This document shows, piece by piece, positions 1 to 12,007 of a DNA stretch of 35,907 nucleotides. The notes under the pieces were generated by a model. It was not told the origin of the DNA. It did no database searches and saw only the letters and a list, made by a program, of their open reading frames with translations. Position 1 is the first letter of the stretch; every line of letters starts with the position of its first letter. The position numbers and the translations under genes are program-made. Source of the stretch: Arsenicicoccus bolidensis DSM 15745 (GTDB lineage: Bacteria > Actinomycetota > Actinomycetes > Actinomycetales > Dermatophilaceae); assembly GCF_000426385.1 (NCBI RefSeq), contig NZ_AUFG01000039.1, positions 1 to 35,907 on the forward strand, read 5' to 3'.

Positions 1-1880
1 GGGACGGTCAGGGTCTGCTGCTGGTACTCGGTGGCGGTGGTGCCGTTGCCGCCGAGCCAGAGCTTCCAGGTGCCGGTGTGGGCGGGGCGTCCGGCGTTGT
101 TGGTGATGGGGCCGGTGGTGCCGGTCCAGCCGGTCTGGCCGGACTCGAAGCCGCCGTTGACGACGGCGTTGCTGCCCGGCGTGGGGGTGGGGGTCGGGGT
201 CGGCGTGGGCGTCGGGGTGGGCGTCGTGCTGGAGCACCTGGCCGTGCCGGCGGGCACGTTGATGGCGCTGAACGCCTTCTCCACCGACGCGCAGGCCTGG
301 CTCGAGGCGCCATACAGCTCGATCGCCGACTGGATGGCTCCCTCGCGGGCCGCCGTGTAGCGCGACGCGGAGGTGAGCTTGGTGGACAGCGTGCGGTACC
401 AGATCTTCTCGATCTTGTCGTGGCCCGCGCCCGTCACGGTCGAGGAGTTGCAGGTCGGGCTGTTGTAGGAGACGCCGTTGATGCTCTTGGCGCCCGAGCC
501 CTCCGAGGCGAGGTAGTACCAGTGGTTGAGCGGGCCGGACGTCAGGTGGGGGTCACCCGTGCCCTTGGCCGGCCAGCTGTTCATCGAGGAGTTCCAGCAG
601 TCGTAGCTCTGGCCATCCTTGGACGGCTTGTCCATGTAGCGCAGCGGGGTGCCGTTGCCGTTGAGGTCGATCTGCTCGCCCATGAGGTAGTCAGGGCTGT
701 CGGACGCCAGGTTGGCGTACCACTCCACGCCGGCGCCGAGGATGTCGGAGGACGCCTCGTTGAGGCCACCGGCGTCGCCGTAGTAGACGAGGCCGGCGGT
801 GTTCTGCGTGACGCCGTGCGTCATCTCGTGGGCGGCGACGTCGAGCTCGGTGAGCGGGTTGGCGTTGCCGGCCCCATCGCCGTAGGTCATCTGGCTGCCG
901 TCCCAGAAGGCGTTGGTGTAGTTGCTGTCGTAGTGGACCCGCGAGCGGGCACCACGACCGTCGTTCCAGATGCCGTTGCGGCCCATGGTCGTCTTGAAGT
1001 ACTCGAAGGTCTTGTCGGCGCCGAACTGCGCGTCGACGGCGGCGCTCTGGCGGTTGCTGTTGGATCCGGTGCCCCAGCGGTCGTCGGCGTCCGTCATCGT
1101 CGTGCCGGTCGTCGTCGTGTTGCCCGAGTCCGTCGTGTAGTTGCCCGTCGAGGGGTTGCGCAGCGAGTAGGTGCCGCCGGAGTAGGTCGTCGACAGCGGG
1201 ACGCCGCCGACGTAGATGCCGGTGCCGCTGCCCTGGTGGATCTCGTCGTACGACCGCAGGCTGGCCCCGGTGTCGGCGTCGACCAGGCTCGCGATGCGCG
1301 ACGGGGTCTTGTCCTTCTCGACGCCCGTGGTGCGCACCTCGTAGGCGAGGTGCTGCGTGCCGGCGCCGTCGACGTAGAGGACCAGGCCGGTCTGCTTGAC
1401 GGCCGCACCCGCCAGGCCCTTGTCGCCGTTGTGCTCCTTGGCCGCGGCGAGCGCCCTGGCCTCACCCTGGGCCTTGGACACCTTGGGCGACAGGTCGATC
1501 GTGATGGCGCCGTCGAAGGTGCCGTCGTGACCCGTGACCTTGCCGGACGCGTCGCGGTGGATGACCAGGTCGCCGCCGACGACGGGCACCTTCTTGTAGG
1601 TGCGGTCGACGCGGACGTGCGAGCTGCCGTCGGCGTCCTTGATGACGTCCTTGACGACGAACGCGTCGTCGGCGGACAGGCCGACGGCCTTGACGAGCGC
1701 GGCGGAGTCCGCCTGGGCGGCCTTGACGAGGCCTGCGCGGGTGTCGGCGGCGACGAAGACCGGGGCCTTGTCGTTGCCGCTGCCGCTCTGGTCGGCGGCC
1801 TGGGCGCCCGTGACGACCAGGGGCATGGCGGCCGTGGCGCACGCGATCGCGAACGCAGCTCCGATGGTGATTCGCTTCAT
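1..1880 (-). CDS. Secreted M4 (thermolysin-family) neutral metalloprotease, 3' end cut by window edge
   Basis: Zinc endopeptidase predicted to be exported and autoprocessed; 626 codons are visible. It starts MKRITIGAAF with a clear Sec signal peptide ending near GAQA (about residue 28), then an FTP/PepSY-type propeptide (to about 210). The catalytic domain holds HEMTH (H351, E352, H355; bases 816-830) and GGLNEASSD with third zinc ligand E375. The 24-residue spacing H351-E375 matches thermolysin H142-E166. A later GPLNHWYYL supplies the usual active-site His. After the protease comes a Pro-Thr repeat linker (about residues 550-567, bases 180-230) and the start of a C-terminal domain (NGGFESGQTGW), probably a carbohydrate-binding or jelly-roll module that runs off the window. 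Start chosen from AGGAG 8-9 bases upstream of ATG 1880. The frame has no stop before base 1, so the gene is incomplete only because of the window. Confidence 0.95.
   Translation of the reverse strand, partial: MKRITIGAAFAIACATAAMPLVVTGAQAADQSGSGNDKAPVFVAADTRAGLVKAAQADSAALVKAVGLSADDAFVVKDVIKDADGSSHVRVDRTYKKVPVVGGDLVIHRDASGKVTGHDGTFDGAITIDLSPKVSKAQGEARALAAAKEHNGDKGLAGAAVKQTGLVLYVDGAGTQHLAYEVRTTGVEKDKTPSRIASLVDADTGASLRSYDEIHQGSGTGIYVGGVPLSTTYSGGTYSLRNPSTGNYTTDSGNTTTTGTTMTDADDRWGTGSNSNRQSAAVDAQFGADKTFEYFKTTMGRNGIWNDGRGARSRVHYDSNYTNAFWDGSQMTYGDGAGNANPLTELDVAAHEMTHGVTQNTAGLVYYGDAGGLNEASSDILGAGVEWYANLASDSPDYLMGEQIDLNGNGTPLRYMDKPSKDGQSYDCWNSSMNSWPAKGTGDPHLTSGPLNHWYYLASEGSGAKSINGVSYNSPTCNSSTVTGAGHDKIEKIWYRTLSTKLTSASRYTAAREGAIQSAIELYGASSQACASVEKAFSAINVPAGTARCSSTTPTPTPTPTPTPTPTPGSNAVVNGGFESGQTGWTGTTGPITNNAGRPAHTGTWKLWLGGNGTTATEYQQQTLTV
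180..230 (-). repeat. In-frame (Thr-Pro)n linker repeat inside the metalloprotease gene
   Basis: GT-rich, 6-base-period repeat on the + strand that reads as alternating Thr-Pro codons on the minus strand. It separates the catalytic domain from the C-terminal domain. Such linkers are common in secreted actinobacterial hydrolases. Repeat number could vary between strains by slippage without a frameshift, because the unit is six bases. Confidence 0.85.
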
Positions 1881-2175
1881 GAGATGGCTCCTGCGGGTAC
1901 GCGGCAGCGCCGAGCAGAGCGCTGCCGAGGGGGACCGGAGGTGGGGGACGTGAGCTGTCCTGATGGGCCCGCCGACCGGTGCACGGAATCTCACACACCC
2001 TCGTTCGGGTGTAAATACCGGTGAGTCAAGTTGGGCCGAACGGGTGGCGCTTTGACCCACTTCAGGCCGATTACCCGGGAATGTGTGACATGGCGTTACA
2101 TGTGGTCAGGTCATTACCAGGTCGCGTCCAGGCACCGGCACGCCCGCGCGAGGGCCGTGACGGCGGGCATGAGGA
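1881..2175 (-). promoter_or_regulatory. Upstream region of the metalloprotease gene with candidate promoter and operators
   Basis: About 300 bases without a gene. Read on the minus strand it holds TTGACT (a good -35-like hexamer, near 2025-2030) and TTTACA a little downstream. No -10 is decisive. A perfect inverted repeat ACACCC-N6-GGGTGT lies at 1995-2012 and could be an operator. Further up, at about 2085-2099 on the minus strand, GTAAC-N5-GTCAC resembles the GTnAC direct repeats used by MtrA/AfsQ1-type response regulators, but the spacing is one base short. The region is less GC-rich than its surroundings, as promoters often are. All regulator assignments are guesses from sequence resemblance. 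Confidence 0.4.
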
Positions 2176-2210
2176 AGGGGCACCCTCGCCGGTCCGGCGA
2201 GGATGCCCCT
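2176..2210 (-). terminator. Hairpin terminator after the B12-binding gene
   Basis: 15-bp arms with one mismatched position (AGGGGCA..CTCGCC / GGCGAG..TGCCCCT) around a 5-base loop, 36 bases past the stop of the B12-binding gene. There is no long T run, as is usual for high-GC actinobacterial terminators. Confidence 0.7.
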
Positions 2211-2246
2211 GATGGTCCAGAGGGGGTGCGTTGCGATCTGCCGAGC

Positions 2247-2648
2247 TCAGTGGGCCTCGACGTTGGAGGTGACCCACTCGACGATCTCGGTGGTGGTGGC
2301 CCCAGGGGTGAAGACATAGGCCACGCCCATGTCCTTGAGCGGCTTGATGTCGTCCTCGGGGATGATGCCGCCGCCGAAGACCACGATGTCGGATGCCTCC
2401 TTGGCCTGCAGGAGGTCGATCACCTTCTTGAACAAGGTCATGTGGGCGCCGGACAGGACGGACAGACCGACACCGTCGGCATCCTCCTGGATCGCCGCCT
2501 CGACGATCTGCTCGGGGGTCTGGTGCAGGCCGGTGTAGACGACCTCCATGCCGGCGTCACGCAGCGCGCGAGCCACCACCTTTGCACCACGGTCGTGGCC
2601 GTCAAGACCCGGCTTGGCCACAAGGATTCGCAACCTGGACTCGCTCAT
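2247..2648 (-). CDS. Stand-alone cobalamin-binding subunit of an acyl-CoA mutase (IcmB/MCM C-terminal-like)
   Basis: 133-residue protein that is only a B12-binding Rossmann-like domain. The cobalamin lower-ligand motif DxHxxG is present as D16-G-H18-D-R-G21. The SxL segment (GLSVLSG) and the glycine-rich GGGIIP stretch follow in the usual order. Size matches the small subunits of isobutyryl-CoA mutase and 2-hydroxyisobutyryl-CoA mutase and the C-terminal domain of methylmalonyl-CoA mutase. It must pair with a large TIM-barrel subunit, and none is encoded nearby, so the partner is elsewhere and the substrate cannot be named. The start is supported by a leaderless promoter (TAGGCT six bases before ATG). 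The terminator hairpin at 2176-2210 follows. Confidence 0.93.
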   Translation of the reverse strand: MSESRLRILVAKPGLDGHDRGAKVVARALRDAGMEVVYTGLHQTPEQIVEAAIQEDADGVGLSVLSGAHMTLFKKVIDLLQAKEASDIVVFGGGIIPEDDIKPLKDMGVAYVFTPGATTTEIVEWVTSNVEAH

Positions 2649-2654
2649 GCCGCC

Positions 2655-2660
2655 AGCCTA
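2655..2660 (-). promoter_or_regulatory. -10 element TAGGCT of a leaderless promoter (B12-binding gene)
   Basis: On the minus strand TAGGCT is followed by exactly six bases (GGCGGC) and then the ATG, so transcription should begin at the start codon. The same hexamer and spacing occur before glyS (6600-6605). Confidence 0.75.
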
Positions 2661-2770
2661 GCCCAGGGGGACCCGCTCGGCACCGGCGGGGTGATGCGTG
2701 CCACGTGGCTGAGCCTGGACGTGGATCTGCGCAGGTCAGAGGGACCGCTTCACCCGTACGCCCGCATTGC

Positions 2771-2786
2771 GTAACGAAAACATCAC
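2771..2786 (+). promoter_or_regulatory. Candidate MtrA-like box upstream of the M23 peptidase gene
   Basis: GTAAC-GAAAAC-ATCAC: two GTnAC-like half sites with a 6-base spacer, the second differing at one position. MtrA of actinobacteria binds GTnAC-N6-GTnAC-type repeats and controls cell-wall peptidases, including an M23 enzyme in Corynebacterium. The site lies about 50 bases before the start codon. The match is short and degenerate. Confidence 0.4.
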
Positions 2787-2834
2787 GGGTTAGCCTGACT
2801 TGCCCCCTCGCCCGCCGATGTCAGGTAGCCCCGC

Positions 2835-3701
2835 ATGCCCCTCCCCCCTCTGTCCGAGGTTGCGCACGTCCACGGCAGCTCCGGTCGGCACCGCGCGAGC
2901 GGCAGCACCCGTCCTCGCCCCCGCCTCGCCATGGCAGGAGCCGTCACGACCCTGACGGCCGTCGCCGTGGCCGTCACCGTCACCACCGTGGGTGGCGACG
3001 ACGCCCGGACCGGGTCGGCGCAGGCCGCCTCTCGCGTCGCGGCGAGCGTGCCCGCCGCGGCCCCGGTCGCCCTGGCCCCCGCCGCCGTGGCCCCCGCACC
3101 GGCCGAGGACACCTCCTCGCTCCTCGCTCGGCGGTCCAGCCGGCTGGACCGCGCCGACCGCTCGGTCCGCACCGTCGCCGTCCCCCGCGCGCTCTACCGC
3201 TCCGCCACGACGCCGTCGACGGTGACCGTCCCCGCGGCGATCGCCGCTCCCCCGGCCGCGCCCGCGGCCGCCACCCCGGCCAAACCCGCTCCCCCTGCGT
3301 GGGTCGGCCCCATGGGCGGTCCCTACCGCCTGACCTCGCGCTTCGGCCCCCGCTGGGGTGGCGTCCACCACGGCCTGGACTTCGCGGCTCCGATCGGCAC
3401 CCCCCTGCGCTCCCTGTCCACCGGCGTGATCACCGACGTCAAGACGGGGCACGGTGTCTACGGCACCTACATCGACGTGACGTTCACCGACGGGAGCCTG
3501 GCTCGATACGCCCACCTCAGCCGCGCCGACGTCGCGCTGGGCGCCAAGGTCGGTGCCGGCCAGACGATCGGGCTGTCCGGCAACAGCGGCCGCTCCACCG
3601 GACCGCACCTGCACCTCGAGATCCACCCGCACGGCGACCCGAACCTCAAGGACGCCGCCGACCCCGAGATCGAGCTCCGCAAGCGCAAGGTCGGCGTCTG
3701 A
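2835..3701 (+). CDS. M23 (LytM/peptidase M23) family membrane-anchored metallopeptidase
   Basis: 288-residue protein predicted to cut peptidoglycan cross-bridges or activate amidases outside the membrane. A basic N-terminus (1-30) precedes one hydrophobic segment (about 31-53), either an uncleaved anchor or a signal peptide. Then comes an Ala/Pro/Val-rich low-complexity region (55-155) and the M23 domain (about 160-280). Zinc and catalytic residues are in place: H178xxxD182 (VHHGLDF), H227 (YAHLS) and H258-x-H260 (GPHLHLE). All key residues are present, so it should be an active peptidase and not a degenerate LytM regulator. The start follows a weak AGGTAG. The gene is monocistronic; its 3' end faces pcrA across a 363-base gap. 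Confidence 0.92.
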   Translation: MPLPPLSEVAHVHGSSGRHRASGSTRPRPRLAMAGAVTTLTAVAVAVTVTTVGGDDARTGSAQAASRVAASVPAAAPVALAPAAVAPAPAEDTSSLLARRSSRLDRADRSVRTVAVPRALYRSATTPSTVTVPAAIAAPPAAPAAATPAKPAPPAWVGPMGGPYRLTSRFGPRWGGVHHGLDFAAPIGTPLRSLSTGVITDVKTGHGVYGTYIDVTFTDGSLARYAHLSRADVALGAKVGAGQTIGLSGNSGRSTGPHLHLEIHPHGDPNLKDAADPEIELRKRKVGV

Positions 3702-3731
3702 CCCCGCGCTCCCAGCGCGAACCCGGCACAC

Positions 3732-3763
3732 CACGCCGCCCCGCCGCGACGGCACGCGGCGTG
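3732..3763 (+). terminator. Possible terminator hairpin after the M23 peptidase gene
   Basis: CACGCCGC (3732-3739) and GCGGCGTG (3756-3763) form a perfect 8-bp stem with a 16-base loop, 30 bases after the stop. No T run follows. Confidence 0.35.
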
Positions 3764-3961
3764 CACAACTGCTGCATATCTGAGTGGTCGTTCCACGAAT
3801 TCCGTTGTGCCGCAACAGCCCCATCCGCAGCGTCGGCCCGTTGTGCAGCAGCTGGTTGCGCCGCGGTGGACTACACCCATCCCTCCCAGCAGGGGAACGA
3901 CCTGATAGCGCGACTGCTCACCGCTCAGGGCTTCGCCCCGCTGGGCTGAGCGAGCGCTGCC

Positions 3962-3986
3962 GCACGCCCCGGAGGTCTCGGGGTGC
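3962..3986 (-). terminator. Possible terminator hairpin after pcrA
   Basis: CCCCG (3967-3971) pairs with CGGGG (3979-3983) and is extended by GCA/TGC outside, about 80 bases downstream of the pcrA stop on the minus strand. Short, and without a T run. Confidence 0.3.
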
Positions 3987-4064
3987 CGTCCGCCAAGAGC
4001 GCCCGGCCTTGGGGGGCCGTCGAGCGGGTCGTGTCGTGCCCGGGATCGGGTGGCAGACCGTTCG

Positions 4065-6518
<2,454 letters not shown>

Positions 6519-6528
6519 CGCAGCGACA

Positions 6529-6534
6529 AGACTA
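6529..6534 (-). promoter_or_regulatory. -10 element TAGTCT of pcrA (near-leaderless)
   Basis: TAnnnT hexamer on the minus strand, ten bases before the ATG. The expected start site falls within about four bases of the start codon. It lies back to back with the glyS promoter. Confidence 0.55.
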
Positions 6535-6599
6535 CGGCCCACCACTGACAGACCCTCGCCGGACGGGTCTCGGTGACGGGCCGACGCCGCCGAACCACG

Positions 6600-6605
6600 T
6601 AGGCT
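6600..6605 (+). promoter_or_regulatory. -10 element TAGGCT of a leaderless glyS promoter
   Basis: TAGGCT followed by six bases and GTG 6612, the same layout as the B12-binding gene (TAGGCT-N6-ATG) and qor (TAGGGT-N6-ATG). It decides between the candidate glyS starts at 6606, 6612 and 6621. Confidence 0.7.
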
Positions 6606-6611
6606 GTGCGG

Positions 6612-9674
<3,063 letters not shown>

Positions 9675-9706
9675 CCTGACCCGCCCCACCCGAACCCCCT
9701 GACCCG

Positions 9707-9757
9707 AGATCGTGAGGGTTTCCTCGAAGAAGTTGGGGGAAACCCTCACGATCTTTT
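9707..9757 (+). terminator. Rho-independent terminator after glyS with a 17-bp perfect stem
   Basis: AGATCGTGAGGGTTTCC (9707-9723) and its exact complement (9738-9754) enclose a 14-base loop and run into TTTT (9754-9757). It ends just before the Shine-Dalgarno of the next gene, so it also sits in that gene's leader. Confidence 0.88.
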
Positions 9758-9772
9758 GGGAGGGTGGGCCGT

Positions 9773-10303
9773 ATGCCGCAGCTGATCGCCCCGACCACCC
9801 GTCTGCACCGCTCCTGGCTGGCATCGCTCGACGAGTGGGGACCGGGCGTCCACCAGGACGGGGCCTCGCTCCCGGCTGACGTCCCTGCGCTCCGCAGCGC
9901 AGCGGGCTTCGCAGACTGGGTGGAGCAGCTGCTGCTGCAGGCCGACCCGACGTCCGAGCGTCCCCACGGCTACGTGCCGGCCACCACCTTGTGGGTCGCG
10001 GACGATGACAGCTACCTCGGCGCGATCCAGCTCCGTCACACGCTCAACCCGCACCTGCTCGAGGTCGGCGGCCACGTGGGCTACGGCATACGGCCGTCGG
10101 CCCGCGGGCGCGGGCTGGCCACCTGGGCGCTCGGTGAGGTCCTCCCCCGGGCCCGGCGGCTCGACCTCGACAGCATCCTCGTGACCTGCGACGACACCAA
10201 CCTGGCGTCGGCCGCGGTCATCGAGCGCAACGGCGGCGAGCTGGAGGACGTGCGCGAGCACGCGCCGGGGGCGCGCCAGCGCCGCTACTGGATCGCGCTG
10301 TGA
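9773..10303 (+). CDS. GNAT family N-acetyltransferase
   Basis: 176-residue acetyl-CoA-dependent N-acetyltransferase of unknown substrate. The acetyl-CoA pyrophosphate loop is RPSARGRGLATWAL (about residues 107-120). The preceding strand GYGIR and the following VTCDDTNLASAAVIERNGGELE, with the typical Asn-x-x-Ser-x-x-V-x-x-x-x-G helix, complete the fold. The overall pattern is closest to the RimJ/RimL-like or phosphinothricin-type acetyltransferases. ATG 9773 is chosen because GGGAGGG lies eight bases upstream; the in-frame GTG at 9764 would overlap that ribosome binding site. The glyS terminator ends only 15 bases before the start, so expression depends on read-through or on a promoter I cannot see. 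Confidence 0.88.
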   Translation: MPQLIAPTTRLHRSWLASLDEWGPGVHQDGASLPADVPALRSAAGFADWVEQLLLQADPTSERPHGYVPATTLWVADDDSYLGAIQLRHTLNPHLLEVGGHVGYGIRPSARGRGLATWALGEVLPRARRLDLDSILVTCDDTNLASAAVIERNGGELEDVREHAPGARQRRYWIAL

Positions 10304-10314
10304 CGAGGCGCGCG

Positions 10315-10359
10315 TGCGAACCCCGGCGGATGTTCCTACTTCAGGTAGGAACATCCGCC
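10315..10359. repeat. Extragenic palindrome, copy 1 (perfect 15-bp hairpin)
   Basis: The unit begins TGCGAACCCC. GGCGGATGTTCCTAC (10325-10339) pairs perfectly with 10345-10359 across a 5-base loop. It starts 12 bases after the GNAT stop and may also end that transcript. The first 25 bases recur at 10365 with three differences. Confidence 0.8.
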
Positions 10360-10364
10360 TGGCA

Positions 10365-10400
10365 TGCGAACCCCGGCTGATGTGCCTACCTGAGGTAGGT
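10365..10400. repeat. Extragenic palindrome, copy 2 (tandem, 50-bp period)
   Basis: TGCGAACCCC, then GGCTGATGTGCCTACCTGAG, with the palindrome CCTACC-TGA-GGTAGG at 10385-10399. It shares 21 consecutive bases with the copy at 27879-27904 near the response regulator gene, 17.5 kb away. Confidence 0.8.
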
Positions 10401-10445
10401 CCGGCGGCCTGGGGGACGAAGGCCGGTCGATGCATCCGCCCCCGG

Positions 10446-10451
10446 TAGGGT
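10446..10451 (+). promoter_or_regulatory. -10 element TAGGGT of a leaderless qor promoter
   Basis: TAGGGT, six bases, then ATG 10458. No Shine-Dalgarno is present, which agrees with a leaderless mRNA and selects ATG 10458 over TTG 10452. Confidence 0.7.
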
Positions 10452-10457
10452 TTGGCC

Positions 10458-11450
10458 ATGACGAGCCTGACCGCCTCAGCCCTGATCGTCCCCGAGCCCG
10501 GTGACTCCGGCGTGCTCCGCGTCGAGGAGCGCGAGGTCCCCGACCCCGGTCCCGGCCAGGCCCGCGTCACGGTCGCGGCCAGCGGGGTCAACTTCATCGA
10601 CACCTACCAGCGCGGCGGGGTCTATCCCGTCGAGACGCCGTTCGTGCTCGGCATGGAGGGCGCGGGCACCGTCGAGTCCGTCGGCGAGGGCGTCACCGAG
10701 GTCGCGCCCGGCGACCGCGTCGCCTGGGCCATGCAGCTCGGCAGCGCCGCCTCCGTCGCCACCGTCCCCGCCGCCAGCCTCGTCCCGGTGCCCGACGGCG
10801 TCGAGCTCGACGTCGCCGCAGCCGCGATGCTGCAGGCGATGACGGCCCACTTCCTGGTCAACGACACCTATCCCTGCACCGCCGAGACGGTCGCGCTGGT
10901 CCACGCGGCGGCGGGCGGCGTCGGGCAGCTGCTCGTCCAGCTGCTCAAGGCCAAGGGCGCGACGGTCGTCGCGACCGCCGGCAGCGAGGACAAGCTCGCC
11001 ATCGCCCGCGACCGCGGCGCCGACCACGTCATCAACTACCGCGAGCACGACACCGCCGACAGCCTCGCGAGCGCCGTCAAGGAGGCGGCCGGGCGTGGTG
11101 TCGACGTGGCCTACGACGGCGTCGGGCAGGCGACCTTCGACGCGTCCATGGCGAGCCTGCGGCCCCGGGGCCTGCTCGTGCTCTTCGGCGCCGCCAGCGG
11201 CCCGGTCCCCCCGCTCGACCCGCAGCGGCTCAACCAGGGTGGCTCGCTCTACCTCACCCGCCCCACCCTCGCCCACTACATCGCCGGCAGGGACGAGCTG
11301 CTCGCCCGGTCGGGCGAGGTCCTCGACCTGATCGCGGACGGCTCCCTCGACATCGCCATCGACTCCCGGCACCCGCTCACCGACGCCCGCGCTGCCTACG
11401 ACGCCCTCGAGGGCCGGCGCACCTCCGGCAAGGTCCTGCTCGTCCCGTGA
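10458..11450 (+). CDS. qor: NADPH:quinone oxidoreductase, zinc-free medium-chain dehydrogenase family
   Basis: 330-residue MDR-family enzyme predicted to reduce quinones or other enones with NADPH in the cytoplasm. The GroES-like domain holds GVNFIDTYQRGGVYPVETPFVLGMEGAG, split here as GVNFIDTYQR and FVLGMEGAG. The cofactor loop is HAAAGGVGQLLVQLLKAKGA, followed by VVATAGSEDKLAIARDRGADHVINY, the typical zeta-crystallin/Qor segment. Zinc-binding cysteines of alcohol dehydrogenases are absent, as expected for the family. It ends PLTDARAAYDALEGRRTSGK. First gene of a three-gene operon: its TGA overlaps the GTG of the next gene (GTGA). Confidence 0.93.
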   Translation: MTSLTASALIVPEPGDSGVLRVEEREVPDPGPGQARVTVAASGVNFIDTYQRGGVYPVETPFVLGMEGAGTVESVGEGVTEVAPGDRVAWAMQLGSAASVATVPAASLVPVPDGVELDVAAAAMLQAMTAHFLVNDTYPCTAETVALVHAAAGGVGQLLVQLLKAKGATVVATAGSEDKLAIARDRGADHVINYREHDTADSLASAVKEAAGRGVDVAYDGVGQATFDASMASLRPRGLLVLFGAASGPVPPLDPQRLNQGGSLYLTRPTLAHYIAGRDELLARSGEVLDLIADGSLDIAIDSRHPLTDARAAYDALEGRRTSGKVLLVP

Positions 11451-12007
11451 CCGACATCGAGCCCGCGGCCGCCCGGCCCACGACCCCCGCCGCACCCTCC
11501 GCGGCCACCCCACCCACCATCCGGCCCGCCACCGTCGACGACGTCCCCGCCCTGCACCGCCTCGTCCGCGACCTCGCGGCCTACGAGCGGCAGAGCGACG
11601 CGGTCACCGCCACGTCCCACGACCTGCAGGCGGCGCTTTTCCCCGACCACGGTGACCCGGCCGTCCACGCCGACGTGGCCGAGGTCGACGGCGAGGTCGT
11701 CGGGCTGGCCGTGTGGTTCCTGACCTTCTCGACGTGGACGGGGCGGCACGGCATCTGGCTCGAGGACCTCTTCGTCGAGCCGGAGCACCGCGGAGCCGGC
11801 CTCGGGCGCATGCTCCTCGAGGGCCTCGCCGCGCGGGCCGTGGAGCGGGGCTACACCCGGGTCGAGTGGACCGTCCTGGACTGGAACGCCCCTGCCATCC
11901 GGTTCTACCGCTCCCTCGGCGCCGAGCCGCTCGAGGAGTGGCGGACGCAACGACTCCACGGGGACGCCCTCGCCAGGGTCGCCCGGCGCGCCGAGCAGCG
12001 CGCGTGA
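11447..12007 (+). CDS. GNAT acetyltransferase of the diamine/spermidine acetyltransferase-like group
   Basis: 186-residue N-acetyltransferase. A Pro/Ala-rich N-terminal tail (1-25) is followed by IRPATVDDVPALHRLVRDLA, the motif-A segment WLEDLFVEPEHRGAGLGRML, and WTVLDWNAPAIRFYRSLGAE. The phrases FLTFSTWTGRHGIWLEDLFV and WTVLDWN are characteristic of SAT1/SAT2-like enzymes, whose substrates are polyamines or thialysine. The actual substrate is an inference. GTG start overlaps the qor stop, and its TGA overlaps the GTG of the DedA gene, so all three are probably translationally coupled. Confidence 0.9.
   Translation: MTDIEPAAARPTTPAAPSAATPPTIRPATVDDVPALHRLVRDLAAYERQSDAVTATSHDLQAALFPDHGDPAVHADVAEVDGEVVGLAVWFLTFSTWTGRHGIWLEDLFVEPEHRGAGLGRMLLEGLAARAVERGYTRVEWTVLDWNAPAIRFYRSLGAEPLEEWRTQRLHGDALARVARRAEQRA

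Larger units (their letters stand above)
3702..4064. other. 363-base gap between convergent genes, AT-richer in its first half
   Basis: No gene that I can support. Several complementary blocks occur. GCACAAC (3763-3769) can pair with either of two copies of GTTGTGC (3804-3810 and 3840-3846). CTGCTGCA (3769-3776) can pair with TGCAGCAG (3844-3851), and CGCAAC (3811-3816) with GTTGCG (3855-3860). A small hairpin GTGG-TCGTT-CCAC sits at 3784-3796. Some of these pairings exclude each other. A GTG-started frame of 62 codons (3761-3949) exists, but its third-position GC is well below that of real genes here. Hairpins at 3732-3763 and 3962-3986 may be terminators for the flanking genes. Confidence 0.4.

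Noticed and set aside
180-230. CRISPR-like or regulatory tandem repeat
   Set aside because: It is the coding sequence of a Thr-Pro linker in frame with the protease.
78-2024. Long + strand open frame of 648 codons opposite the metalloprotease gene
   Set aside because: It is the mirror of the real minus-strand gene: high-GC codon bias keeps the opposite strand free of stops. Its product has no domain and is Val/Gly/Arg-rich.
2649-2834. Cyclic di-AMP (ydaO) riboswitch before the M23 peptidase gene
   Set aside because: Such riboswitches precede many actinobacterial cell-wall hydrolase genes, but the conserved core segments are not present in these 186 bases.
3761-3949. 62-codon GTG-started frame between the M23 gene and pcrA
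   Set aside because: Third-position GC is far lower than in real genes here, there is no ribosome site or leaderless -10, and there is no recognisable sequence.
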